Origin: Arthrobacter sp.
GTDB lineage: Bacteria > Actinomycetota > Actinomycetes > Actinomycetales > Micrococcaceae
Length of the DNA: 25,736 nucleotides
Direction of reading: 5' to 3'
Assembly: GCA_025464925.1 (NCBI GenBank)
Contig: JAODMS010000150.1
Location: 1-25,736, forward strand
A model generated the notes under the pieces. The model was given only the letters and a program-made list of their open reading frames with translations. It was not told the origin of the DNA and made no database searches. Below, piece after piece: positions 14,751 to 22,976 of the stretch. The translations under genes and the position numbers were made by a program. Each line of letters opens with the position of its first letter. The first letter of the stretch is position 1.

Positions 14751-15932
14751 ATGAACATGGATTTGAAACCAGCTGGCGGGGCGGAGCGGGACCGGCTGGT
14801 GTCCCTGCATGCCCTGTCTCTGATGGACACGCCGGCGGAGGAACGCTTCGACCGGATCACGCGTGCCGCCCGTGAACTGTTCGATGTTCCCCTGGCCGCT
14901 GTCAATCTGTTGGACAGCGAGCGGTTGTTCATGAAGTCACCGCAGGGGACGCTCCGGGCCGTGACGGACCGGAAGGACTCTCTCTGCAACGCCACCATAG
15001 CCGAGCCGGAGATCCTGATGGTCCCGGATGCCACGGCCGACCCGCGGTTCGCTGACCTGCCTGATGTCACCGGCGGGTACGGTGTGCGTTTCTATGCCGG
15101 CCGGCCGCTGAGCGTGGATGCCGGCAGCCGGGTCGGCACTCTTTGCCTGTTCGACACCCAGCCCCGTCAGCTCTCCGCGGATCAGGTGCGGCAGTTGAAT
15201 GAACTGGGGCGCTGGGCCGAACGTGAACTGCAGGATTCCGCGGACCGGGACCGGGCCCGCGCCGTGCAGCAGGCCCTGCTGCCCTCCACGTCACCGAGGG
15301 CGCCGCACTACGAGGTTTCCGCGCTCTGCCTGCCCAGAGGGGACGTGGGCGGGGACTTCTACGAGTGGAGCGAATCCGAAGGCGGCGTGGACCTGGTCCT
15401 TGCCGATGTAATGGGCAAGGGCACGGCGGCGGCGCTCATGGCCGCCACGGTCCGCAGCGCCGTGCGCAGCGCCGGAGGCAACCGGCCCGCCGCGGTCCTG
15501 GACCGGGCCAGCGAACTCCTGGCCCGGGACCTGGAGAATACGGCCACGTTCGCGACCGCTTTTCTGGCCAGGCTGGAGCCGGCCACCGGGCGTCTGGAGT
15601 ACGCCGATGCCGGGCACGGCCTGAGCATCATCGTCGCCGCCGACGGTTCCTACCGCCGGCTGCACGGTCACGGGCTGCCCCTGGGCCTCGGGGAACCGGG
15701 GTCCTGGCACACGGAACATGCCGTGCTGGCACCCGGGGAGACTCTCGCGACTTTCACTGACGGACTCCTGGACCTGTACGACGGTACCCTCGCGGCGCTT
15801 GATGACATCGCGGCGCTCGTCCGGCAGCGCACCCCTGCAGGCGTCGCGACGCTCCTGCGGGACCTGCACCGGGAAAGCCAGCCGGATGATGACGTCACGG
15901 CCATTTTCCTCACCCGTCATGCCCCGGCCTAG
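14751..15932 (+). CDS. GAF-domain SpoIIE-type serine phosphatase (RsbU-like)
   Basis: This 393-residue cytoplasmic PP2C-type phosphatase probably dephosphorylates the STAS protein encoded two genes downstream. Residues about 25-165 form a GAF sensor domain (FDRITRAARELFDVPLAAVNLLD through VGTLCLFD). A short helical linker (about 150-175, ending VQQALLP) leads to the SpoIIE catalytic domain with metal-binding motifs GGDFYEW (200-206), ADVMGKG (218-224), DAGHG (286-290), FTDG (335-338) and PDDDVTAI. All expected Asp residues are present. The ATG at 14751 has GGGAGG seven bases upstream. The glycosyltransferase gene starts 25 bases after the stop, which indicates an operon. The signal sensed by the GAF domain is unknown. 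Confidence 0.92.
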   Translation: MNMDLKPAGGAERDRLVSLHALSLMDTPAEERFDRITRAARELFDVPLAAVNLLDSERLFMKSPQGTLRAVTDRKDSLCNATIAEPEILMVPDATADPRFADLPDVTGGYGVRFYAGRPLSVDAGSRVGTLCLFDTQPRQLSADQVRQLNELGRWAERELQDSADRDRARAVQQALLPSTSPRAPHYEVSALCLPRGDVGGDFYEWSESEGGVDLVLADVMGKGTAAALMAATVRSAVRSAGGNRPAAVLDRASELLARDLENTATFATAFLARLEPATGRLEYADAGHGLSIIVAADGSYRRLHGHGLPLGLGEPGSWHTEHAVLAPGETLATFTDGLLDLYDGTLAALDDIAALVRQRTPAGVATLLRDLHRESQPDDDVTAIFLTRHAPA

Positions 15933-15957
15933 CGCGGATACGACGCAGGGGGGCGGC

Positions 15958-17949
15958 ATGAGGGCGTTTGCCACCCGGCTGGTGGTGGTGCTGACCATCA
16001 TTCTCGGCGTGAACTATGTTGCCTGGCGCTGGGTTGGCTCACTGAACTGGGATGCCTGGTGGATCGCCGTTCCGTTGGTCGCGGCCGAGACCTACAGCCT
16101 GATCGACGTCATGCTGTTCGGCATGACCGTGTGGCGGCTGAAGGTCCGTAAGAACCCTTCCGCTGCGCCCGCCGACGCCAGCGTGGACGTCTTCATCACC
16201 ACCTACAACGAGCCGCTGGACCTGGTGATGACAACCGCCCTCGCGGCGCAGCGAATCCGCCACCCGCACAGCACCTGGATTCTCGACGACGGCGCCCGGC
16301 CTGAACTGCGCGACCTCGCCGCCAGGCACGGGCTCGGCTATGTGACCCGCAGCGAGGACTGGAAGGACATGCCCCGGCATGCCAAGGCCGGCAATCTCAA
16401 CAACGCCCTCATGGTCACCGAGGGCGAGTTCCTGCTGATCCTCGACGCCGACCAGATCCCTGAGCCGGACATCCTCGAAAAGACGCTGGGCTACTTCAAC
16501 AACCGGCGGGTGGCGCTGGTGCAGACCCCCCAGTACTTCAGCAACGTCCCCGCGGATGATCCCCTGGGCAGCCAGGCACCCCTGTTTTACGGGCCCATCC
16601 AGCAGGGCAAGGACGGCTGGAACGCCGCTTTCTTCTGCGGATCCAACGCCCTGCTCCGCCGCGAAGCGCTCATGCAGCTGGGCCTGGTGGGCTATGTCAA
16701 GGAAACCGAGGCGAGCATCCGCCGGGCCCTGGCCGCGTCGCAGTCCGCGATCCGCCAGGCCCGGAAATCGGCGGATTCCGCATCTCCGCTCGTGGAGCAG
16801 ATGCTCAACGAGGTGGAGGCCGCCACGCAGCAGGCGCGCCGGGAGCTGGACGGCGGCGATTCGCTCGGCGAGATCACCTACCGGGTCCGCCGGACGGTGG
16901 ACCAGGCCGTCCAGACGCTGGTCCAGGCGGACGTCTCCGCGCTGCAGGCCGACCTTGAAGAAATCGCCGCTCTGGAGTTCGCGCACGTGGGCGATTCCGG
17001 CATCCCCGTGGTGACCGGCGATGCCGTACGGCGGTTATCCGCCCGGGACTGGTCGCCGCTGGGTGCCCTGGAATCAGCCCAGGCTGTGCTGGATGCCCTG
17101 TCCGTGGAGCGCACGGGCGAGGCCCAGCCCCTCATGCCGCTGGCCACGATTTCCGTGACCGAGGACATGGCCACCGCCATGCGCCTGCATGGCATGGGCT
17201 GGCAAAGCGTCTACCACCATGAGGTCCTGGCCTACGGCCTGGCCCCGGAGGACATCGCGACCATGCTGACGCAGCGGTTGCGGTGGGCGCAGGGCACCAT
17301 GCAGGTCATGCTCCGCGAAAACCCGCTGGTGCAGCGCGGACTCAAGGTGGGCCAGCGGCTCATGTACTTCGCCACCATGTGGACCTACCTCAGCGGCTTC
17401 GCGGCCGTGATCTACTTCGCGGCGCCCATCGTCTACCTGCTGCTCGGCATCCTGCCCGTGACCAGCCTCAGCGGCGACTTCTTCATCCGGTTCATCCCGT
17501 TCATGATCGTCAACCAGCTGCTGTTCGCCGTCGCCGGCCGCGGCATCCCCACCTGGCGGGGGCAGCAGTACAGCCTGGCGCTGTTTCCCACCTGGATCAA
17601 GGCCTGCACGACGGCGGCGCGCAACGTCTGGTTCGGCCGGCCCCTGGGTTTTGCGGTCACGCCCAAGGACCGCCAGGCCGGCGGCCCCAGCTGGAGCCTG
17701 ATCCGGCCCCAGATCATCGTGTCGGTGCTCCTGGCAATTTCCGCCGTCGTGGGTATCGCGCGTCTTGCCGCGGGTCTGTCTGAACCGATCGGTACGCTAG
17801 TCAACGTCGCCTGGGTGGTGTTCGACCTCGTGGTCATGAGCATCCTGGTCCGCGCCGTCCTGTACAAGGGATTTGAGCCTGGTGCCGAGCCAGGAATTGA
17901 AGCCGTGCCCACGGGTCCGGCAGAGGAGAAGGAAAACAATGGAGCTTAG
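15958..17949 (+). CDS. BcsA-like family 2 glycosyltransferase (cellulose-synthase type)
   Basis: This 663-residue membrane synthase probably polymerises a beta-linked polysaccharide from nucleotide sugar and threads it through the membrane. Two N-terminal membrane helices (8-26, 33-58) precede the GT2 core: FITTYNEP, DDG (110-112), DAD (163-165), the TED motif (401-403) and QRLRW (439-443). Four further hydrophobic segments follow, with the gating-loop motif FAVTPK (565-570) typical of BcsA. Two features are unusual. There is no C-terminal PilZ domain, so no c-di-GMP site, and about 150 extra, largely helical residues (248-396) sit between the FFCGSNALLRR block and TED. The ATG at 15958 has a G-rich site just upstream. 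The 3' end overlaps the STAS gene by 11 bases. Confidence 0.9.
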   Translation: MRAFATRLVVVLTIILGVNYVAWRWVGSLNWDAWWIAVPLVAAETYSLIDVMLFGMTVWRLKVRKNPSAAPADASVDVFITTYNEPLDLVMTTALAAQRIRHPHSTWILDDGARPELRDLAARHGLGYVTRSEDWKDMPRHAKAGNLNNALMVTEGEFLLILDADQIPEPDILEKTLGYFNNRRVALVQTPQYFSNVPADDPLGSQAPLFYGPIQQGKDGWNAAFFCGSNALLRREALMQLGLVGYVKETEASIRRALAASQSAIRQARKSADSASPLVEQMLNEVEAATQQARRELDGGDSLGEITYRVRRTVDQAVQTLVQADVSALQADLEEIAALEFAHVGDSGIPVVTGDAVRRLSARDWSPLGALESAQAVLDALSVERTGEAQPLMPLATISVTEDMATAMRLHGMGWQSVYHHEVLAYGLAPEDIATMLTQRLRWAQGTMQVMLRENPLVQRGLKVGQRLMYFATMWTYLSGFAAVIYFAAPIVYLLLGILPVTSLSGDFFIRFIPFMIVNQLLFAVAGRGIPTWRGQQYSLALFPTWIKACTTAARNVWFGRPLGFAVTPKDRQAGGPSWSLIRPQIIVSVLLAISAVVGIARLAAGLSEPIGTLVNVAWVVFDLVVMSILVRAVLYKGFEPGAEPGIEAVPTGPAEEKENNGA

Positions 17950-18271
17950 CTATGAAGTCAAAGACTCGTATGCGGAGATCAGGGCCGCGGGGCGGCTGAA
18001 CATGGTGTCCGCCCCGAAACTGCGGGAGTTTGTGGCGGACGTGGTTGCTTCCGGATCCCCCCGGATTGTCGTCAACCTGGCGGACACGGCCTTCATGGAC
18101 TCCTCCGGGCTGGGAGCGCTTATCGGCTGCCTGAAGGCCGCCCGGCAGGCCGGCGGGGACCTCCGTATCGCAGCGGTCCAGCCGCAGGTGAAGATGGTGC
18201 TCGAGTTGACCAGCATGGACCGGGTGCTGACGTCCTATGCCTCTGCCGCTGAGGCGTTCGGCAATGACTGA
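17939..18271 (+). CDS. STAS-domain anti-sigma-factor antagonist (RsbV/SpoIIAA-like)
   Basis: This 110-residue single STAS domain has the phosphorylation loop FMDSSGLGAL; by analogy with SpoIIAA, Ser55 in DSSG would be phosphorylated by the neighbouring kinase and dephosphorylated by a SpoIIE phosphatase. Only the dephosphorylated form would bind the RsbW-type partner. The ATG at 17939 lies inside the end of the glycosyltransferase gene, behind GAGGAGAAGGA. The stop at 18271 overlaps the next start, so translation is probably coupled along the three genes. Its physical linkage to a polysaccharide synthase suggests that synthase activity or expression is the controlled output, but a sigma factor target cannot be excluded. 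Confidence 0.92.
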   Translation: MELSYEVKDSYAEIRAAGRLNMVSAPKLREFVADVVASGSPRIVVNLADTAFMDSSGLGALIGCLKAARQAGGDLRIAAVQPQVKMVLELTSMDRVLTSYASAAEAFGND

Positions 18272-18692
18272 GGTCCTGGCCCGCCGGAGCTTCCGGGACC
18301 GGGCCATCCCGGAGTCCATTGACGCAGTCCATGCCCAGTTCGATGCCGTCTGGGAGGACGCATCCTTCGTCCCGGACCTTGACCGTATGAGGTTTGCGAC
18401 AGCGGTCATCGAAGCTGCCAGCAACGTGGTCCAGCACGCGGTTCCCGAGTCTGCGGCGCCCGTGGAACTCGGCGTCGACATCTGCGTCCGGGAGGCGAGC
18501 CTGAAGGCCAAGGTCAGCGCCTTTGGCGCGGCCAGCCCGGATATTAACGACGCCGAGCCCGGAATGCCCGACGACGACGCGGAGTCAGGACGGGGTATGG
18601 CCCTGATCCGGGCCCTCGTCACGACAGTGACGTTTCTGCGGCAGGACGGGACCAACTCGTGGGTCCTGTCACGGGATTCAACCGGAGCCTAA
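18264..18692 (+). CDS. RsbW-type anti-sigma factor / serine kinase (HATPase_c_2)
   Basis: This 142-residue GHKL-fold protein is the expected kinase partner of the STAS protein. The N-box is FATAVIEAASNVVQHA (Glu50, Asn54) and a later glycine motif is SGRGMALIRAL (108-118). The G1 box, normally V-x-D-x-G, reads VSAFGAASPD here, so the ATP-contacting Asp appears to be replaced. Kinase activity may be reduced or the site rearranged. The ATG at 18264 overlaps the STAS stop by 8 bases. No sigma-factor gene lies in the window, so its target is either encoded elsewhere or is not a sigma factor. A strong hairpin follows at 18721. Confidence 0.88.
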   Translation: MTEVLARRSFRDRAIPESIDAVHAQFDAVWEDASFVPDLDRMRFATAVIEAASNVVQHAVPESAAPVELGVDICVREASLKAKVSAFGAASPDINDAEPGMPDDDAESGRGMALIRALVTTVTFLRQDGTNSWVLSRDSTGA

Positions 18693-18720
18693 ACGCGGCA
18701 CCGCGGCAAATCCTGCCCAA

Positions 18721-18745
18721 ACCCTGCGCAGATCATGCGCAGGGT
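18721..18745. terminator. Perfect 10-bp hairpin between the RsbW and GH26 genes
   Basis: ACCCTGCGCA and its exact complement enclose the loop GATCA. No U-tract follows, so it could be a partial terminator or a processing/attenuation point separating the regulatory genes from the secreted glycosidase gene. Confidence 0.5.
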
Positions 18746-18873
18746 CGCGGCCTGGCTTCCCTGCCCGTACCGGACACTTACAGGTGGTGGTCCGACGTCC
18801 GGACTTCCGGTCCACGGTGGCCGCCGGAGTTCGCGCCCCGAGCCGCGGCGGCCGTAAATGATTCGGAGGCTTG

Positions 18874-20136
18874 ATGAAGCTGTTCAGGTTTGTAGTAGGC
18901 GCCCTCGCTGTGCTGGCGTGCTATTTGCCGGTCAGCGCCGGGCCGGTGCAGGCGGCTGCCGCGTCCATCAGTCTCAGCCCTAATGCCGGGCCTGCAGGAA
19001 CTTCCGTGACGGTGACGGGAACCGGATTTCCCAAGAAAACGTCCGGCACGGTCAAGGCCGGCGCCAACACCGTGGCGTTCACCGTCAACGCCTCGGGGTA
19101 CTTCACCGCGGCCCTCGTCATCCCCGAATCCGCTGATCCGGTGGTCCCGGTCCAGGCGACGGCGGCCAGGACCGGTGCCTCCGCGCCGTTCACCCTCACG
19201 TACAGTTCGCCATCACCCACAGAGCCCGCTCCGCCCACCGCCTCCCCCGGGCCTGCCCCGGTAAGCGCTGCGCCCGGCACGGCTTTGTTGAGGTTCGGCG
19301 TCGGAACGCCGGGAGGACCGCTGGCGGCGGCTGAACTCGAGGAAGTCACCGCCCTTGCAGGTGAGGCCCCGTCCATCATCCTGTCCTACAAGGACTTCAA
19401 CCAGGCGCCCCCACTTGCGGAACTGAATGCCGCCCGAACCCGCGGGGCGACGGTCCTGCTGACCTGGGAGCCCTGGACCTGGGGCGGGGGCACCGTCCAG
19501 CCCGCGTTCTCCCTGGACCGGATCACAGCCGGCGATTTTGATCCTTATCTGCGGCAATGGGGGACGGCCCTGGCTGGCTGGGGCGACCCCGTGCTGCTGC
19601 GGTTCGGGCACGAAATGAACGGCAACTGGTACCCCTGGTCAGAGCAGGTCAACGGCAACGGCGCCGGAGACTACGTGGCCGCCTGGCGCCACGTCCACGA
19701 CGTCGTCGCATCCACGGGCGCGTCCAACATCTCCTGGGTGTGGAACCCGAACGTCCCCTACTGGGGTTCGGTTCCGCTGGATGGCCTCTACCCCGGAACC
19801 TCCTATGTGGACACGGTCGCCCTGGACGGCTACAACTGGGGAACGTCGGCATCCTGGAGCACCTGGGCTTCCCCGGCGCAGCTGTTCGGGGACGCGCTGG
19901 CGCAACTGCGCAGCCTGGCGCCCGGCAAGCCGATCATGATCGCCGAAACCTCCTCCGCCGAGCAGGGCGGATCCAAAGCGGAGTGGAACACCTCCCTGAT
20001 CAGCTACCTCGCCGCGCAGGGCGACGTCACCGCGGTGACCTGGTTCCATTTCAACAAGGAAACAGACTGGCGCATCAACAGCAGCAGCGCATCCGCGCAG
20101 GCACTGGCCCAGGCCCTGGCCGCCCGCCCGAAATAA
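18874..20136 (+). CDS. Secreted GH26-family glycoside hydrolase with IPT/TIG-like domain
   Basis: This 420-residue exported enzyme probably hydrolyses beta-mannan or a mixed beta-glucan. A signal peptide (about 1-29, ending VQAAA) is followed by an Ig-like IPT/TIG domain (about 31-110, LSPNAGPAGTSVTVTGTGF). Next are a Pro/Ser/Thr linker (111-135) and a GH26-type barrel (137-420). The acid/base is Glu247 in LRFGHEMNGNWYPW and the nucleophile Glu358 in IMIAETSSAE; both are intact. The ATG at 18874 follows GGAGG by four bases. It lies downstream of the synthase operon in the same direction, and such hydrolases often edit or release the polysaccharide made next door. Exact substrate unknown. Confidence 0.9.
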   Translation: MKLFRFVVGALAVLACYLPVSAGPVQAAAASISLSPNAGPAGTSVTVTGTGFPKKTSGTVKAGANTVAFTVNASGYFTAALVIPESADPVVPVQATAARTGASAPFTLTYSSPSPTEPAPPTASPGPAPVSAAPGTALLRFGVGTPGGPLAAAELEEVTALAGEAPSIILSYKDFNQAPPLAELNAARTRGATVLLTWEPWTWGGGTVQPAFSLDRITAGDFDPYLRQWGTALAGWGDPVLLRFGHEMNGNWYPWSEQVNGNGAGDYVAAWRHVHDVVASTGASNISWVWNPNVPYWGSVPLDGLYPGTSYVDTVALDGYNWGTSASWSTWASPAQLFGDALAQLRSLAPGKPIMIAETSSAEQGGSKAEWNTSLISYLAAQGDVTAVTWFHFNKETDWRINSSSASAQALAQALAARPK

Positions 20137-20152
20137 ACGCACGGCCATAACG

Positions 20153-20186
20153 CACGGCCCACCGCGTACGCAGGCTATCGGCCGTG
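20153..20186. terminator. Weak hairpin between convergent genes
   Basis: CACGGCC (20153-20159) and GGCCGTG (20180-20186) can pair across a 20-base loop in the gap between the GH26 and OpgC-type genes. There is no U-tract. Bidirectional termination is possible but unproven. Confidence 0.3.
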
Positions 20187-20190
20187 GCGC

Positions 20191-22803
20191 TCAGGTGGGA
20201 ATGATGCGGAACAGGAAACGCGTCCGCACCATCACCCACAGCACGGCAAGCAGCACCAGGTAGGCGACCGTGTTGACCAGGATGCCGCCGTCCTGCAGCG
20301 CGGGGATGTTCGAAATAACAGCGATCAGGGCCACATGCATGATGAACACGTACAGTGTGGCCCGTCCGAGCGGGATCAGGAACCATCCCAGCGCGCGCTC
20401 CACGGGTTTCCAGTAGGCCGTCAGGAAGGCGTACAGCGCCACCACCAGCACCACGACGTTCAGCAGCCGGCCCGGCAGCAGATATGTCCGGCCGAAGAGG
20501 GCATCGTAAAGGGCGCGGTAGCTTGCGTCCGGCATGATGGCCAGCCGGACGTCAAACCCGTTGGCAAGGTAGGGATTGCACCAGGACAGGAAGGCCAGTG
20601 CGGCCGCGGCCGCCGTGCAGGCCGCCACCACCCAGGTCCGGCCGTGCAGCCAGGCAATGACGGCCGCCCGGTGGTATCCGGCCGTTAGGCCGAGCATAAA
20701 GAGGATCTGCCAGACCAGCAGCGGAAAGGAGTCCTCGAACTGCGAGGGCAGCAGCCGGATCCTGAACACGGTACCTGCCACGTAGAGCACCGCGGATGCC
20801 GCCAGCACCAAGCGCACCTTGCCCCGGGACAAAGCCGCCAGCACGAGGGGGCTGAGGAGGAGCAGGATCACGTAGAGGCCCATGACGTTGAACTGCCATG
20901 GCCCGAACTGCAGCAGCAGGATTCCCGGGATCACCTCCGGAGGCACCGGAAACTGCAGCACGGAGCCCATTCCCGCATAGAGGTCATAGGAGCGCCCTGC
21001 CGCCCCCTGTCCTGCACCGCCCGTGCCCTGGTCCACGAATGACGTCAGCGCCTCGGCGTTGACGGCCGGTACGAGCGAAACCAGGAAGACGCCGACCAGC
21101 ACCACCAGTGCGGTGGCATAGAGTTTCCCTGCGCGCTTGGCGGCGTGGTCCACCACATGCGCAAAGTTCTCCCGGGTCCTCGGACCGAACACCATGCCCA
21201 GGACCAGTCCGGAAAAAAGCACAAAGAGCTCCGCGCCGGACACGAAGCCCAAAGCCTCCTGGGTGAACAGCTGGAAAAGCGAGGTCATGCCCACGTGGTT
21301 CACCACCACAAAAACAATGGCGAGCCCGCGCAGGAGGTCCACCCGTGAATCCCTGGAGGAGGGGTCCGCGTACAACCAGCCCGAAACCCGGCCCGGGCGC
21401 CGGGGACCTGCCCACAGCAGGAACAGTGCCAGGGCCACAGCCGCTGCCACGGCCCACACCGCCCCGCCGGAGAGGACGTGGCCGACGCCGGCCACCGGAT
21501 GGCCGGGTTCCCTGACAGCCGTCACGGGCCCCGTTACCAGAGCCGAGCTGTCCAATCGGGCTCCGGCGGCCGCCGCGAGGGCCGGCTGTCCGGTCAACCG
21601 CCAATCAATGGCAGCCACCCCGGTGTCCCTGGTGCTCGTTCTCTCGTCCCAGACAACGGCCCCGACGTCCCCGAACCACTCAGTCGAGGCCTCGGCCAGA
21701 ACCTGTCCCCACCAGGCAAGCTTGATGTCGGACTCTTCCGGGCCGCCGACCGTCGGGTTGAAGAAGGCTGCGGTCTGGAGCATCAGGGGTTTCCCGCGGC
21801 CTTCGACATAGTCGGCGTAGAAGTTCCCGTACGAGCCTCCGCTCTCTTGCCCGGCCAGCATGGCTGCCAGTTCGCCGGCGACAGGAAGTGAGTTCACGGC
21901 GCCGCCGCCCCAGGTGTCGTCATGGTAAGCGCTCAGCCCCACCCATTCGACGGCATCATCGCCGGGATAGTAGGGCGAGTAGCCGTCATCGGCCCCGTCC
22001 CAGCTCCCGTCCCCATTGGTGTCCAGCAGCCGGTATCCGTCGGCTCCGGGGCCAGGAGCGTTGCGGTTCCGCTCGAACGGGTAATCCTTGGCCAGGAAAG
22101 GGTGCCAGACCATCACGGTGCCGGCGTCGTCGATTGAACCGAACGCGGCCGCCACCGCACGAAACGCCGCGGCGTAGGCGGCCGGCTGCTGGCCCCAGCC
22201 CACCCAGCTCGAATTCATGTCCGGGGCAAACCGGACGAAGACTTTCCCGGGAAGCCCCTCGGCGAGGCGGGCTATTTCCTGTGCAAAGGCATCAGCGGTG
22301 CCGGCATCGATCCGCTCCAGCGGAAGGGCGGGCCTTACCGTCAGGAGGGCGTGGGCGCCCAGGGCGCCGACCTGTCCCACGAACTCCCGGACATGGGCCT
22401 TCTCGGCCTCCGGAACCGGCAGGGTGACATCGTGCCCGAACACGCCGGGTGAAGAACCTAGCCGTTCGGAGAACCCGGCCGCAGTGTCCTCCGCCCATTC
22501 CAGGGTTGCACCGAGGAGGGGCCCGCCGCCGTCGGCAGCCGGATCCGTGGAACCGCCAGCAACGGCAGGAGGAGAGCCAGCAACCGGGCTGCCCGCCGGG
22601 CCCGCGTGAGCAGCCGACGCCGGGCCGGCAACAAGCAGAGCCAGGAAAACCAGCAGGAACCCCCGTTGGAGCCTGCGCCCTGGCACCCGCGGATTGCGGC
22701 GCGTAGCAGGACGCCTGACACCCCTATGGTTCACAACGCTCCGCTGGGCAAGAGTGCGCGGCCTACGGGCTGCGGTAACGTCACGGCAATCTGTCCTTGT
22801 CAT
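20191..22803 (-). CDS. OpgC-type membrane acyltransferase fused to a degenerate GH26-like domain
   Basis: This 870-residue protein has a basic N-terminus, a signal/anchor segment (about 48-66), an extracytoplasmic GH26-like domain (about 95-405), a membrane helix (about 446-465) and an OpgC domain (about 484-870) with roughly ten membrane segments. The OpgC start is SRDSRVDLLRGLAIVFVVVN; OpgC proteins transfer succinyl or other acyl groups to glucans. In the GH26-like part, aligned by eye with the neighbouring enzyme, the acid/base Glu is Asp195 (RFAPDMNSSW) and the nucleophile Glu is Thr344 (LMLQTAAF). It is probably a carbohydrate-binding pseudoenzyme. DTNGDGSWDGAD (261-272) is an EF-hand/dockerin-like calcium loop. 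The ATG at 22803 follows GGGGAGGG. It probably decorates the polysaccharide made by the locus. Confidence 0.88.
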   Translation of the reverse strand: MTRTDCRDVTAARRPRTLAQRSVVNHRGVRRPATRRNPRVPGRRLQRGFLLVFLALLVAGPASAAHAGPAGSPVAGSPPAVAGGSTDPAADGGGPLLGATLEWAEDTAAGFSERLGSSPGVFGHDVTLPVPEAEKAHVREFVGQVGALGAHALLTVRPALPLERIDAGTADAFAQEIARLAEGLPGKVFVRFAPDMNSSWVGWGQQPAAYAAAFRAVAAAFGSIDDAGTVMVWHPFLAKDYPFERNRNAPGPGADGYRLLDTNGDGSWDGADDGYSPYYPGDDAVEWVGLSAYHDDTWGGGAVNSLPVAGELAAMLAGQESGGSYGNFYADYVEGRGKPLMLQTAAFFNPTVGGPEESDIKLAWWGQVLAEASTEWFGDVGAVVWDERTSTRDTGVAAIDWRLTGQPALAAAAGARLDSSALVTGPVTAVREPGHPVAGVGHVLSGGAVWAVAAAVALALFLLWAGPRRPGRVSGWLYADPSSRDSRVDLLRGLAIVFVVVNHVGMTSLFQLFTQEALGFVSGAELFVLFSGLVLGMVFGPRTRENFAHVVDHAAKRAGKLYATALVVLVGVFLVSLVPAVNAEALTSFVDQGTGGAGQGAAGRSYDLYAGMGSVLQFPVPPEVIPGILLLQFGPWQFNVMGLYVILLLLSPLVLAALSRGKVRLVLAASAVLYVAGTVFRIRLLPSQFEDSFPLLVWQILFMLGLTAGYHRAAVIAWLHGRTWVVAACTAAAAALAFLSWCNPYLANGFDVRLAIMPDASYRALYDALFGRTYLLPGRLLNVVVLVVALYAFLTAYWKPVERALGWFLIPLGRATLYVFIMHVALIAVISNIPALQDGGILVNTVAYLVLLAVLWVMVRTRFLFRIIPT

Positions 22804-22961
22804 CTGTCCCTCCCCGCGGGGATAGCTGGACCCGGTGTGAGGCCCCCGGCCGATACTATCCGGCCAACACACACCCGGCAGACAATCCCTGACCTGCGTT
22901 TTCACCCACTGGCCAAGGGATCCCACCGTGTCGGTCGCGCCCAGGAACCCCCTGCGTTCTG

Positions 22962-22967
22962 TAAGAT
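22962..22967 (+). promoter_or_regulatory. Possible -10 box for a leaderless SpoIIE transcript
   Basis: TAAGAT ends nine bases before the GTG at 22977, so transcription would start at or just before the start codon. This would explain the missing ribosome-binding site. No convincing -35 box is visible. The 173-bp gap to 22803 also has to hold the divergent OpgC-type promoter. Confidence 0.35.
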
Positions 22968-22976
22968 GGTGCAGGT

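Noticed and set aside
15291..16001. Minus-strand open frame of 236 codons
   Set aside because: It is antisense to the GAF-SpoIIE gene, with no recognisable domain.
16039..16986. Minus-strand open frame of 315 codons
   Set aside because: It is antisense to the glycosyltransferase gene, whose motifs are unambiguous. The composition is typical of an antisense frame in high-GC DNA.
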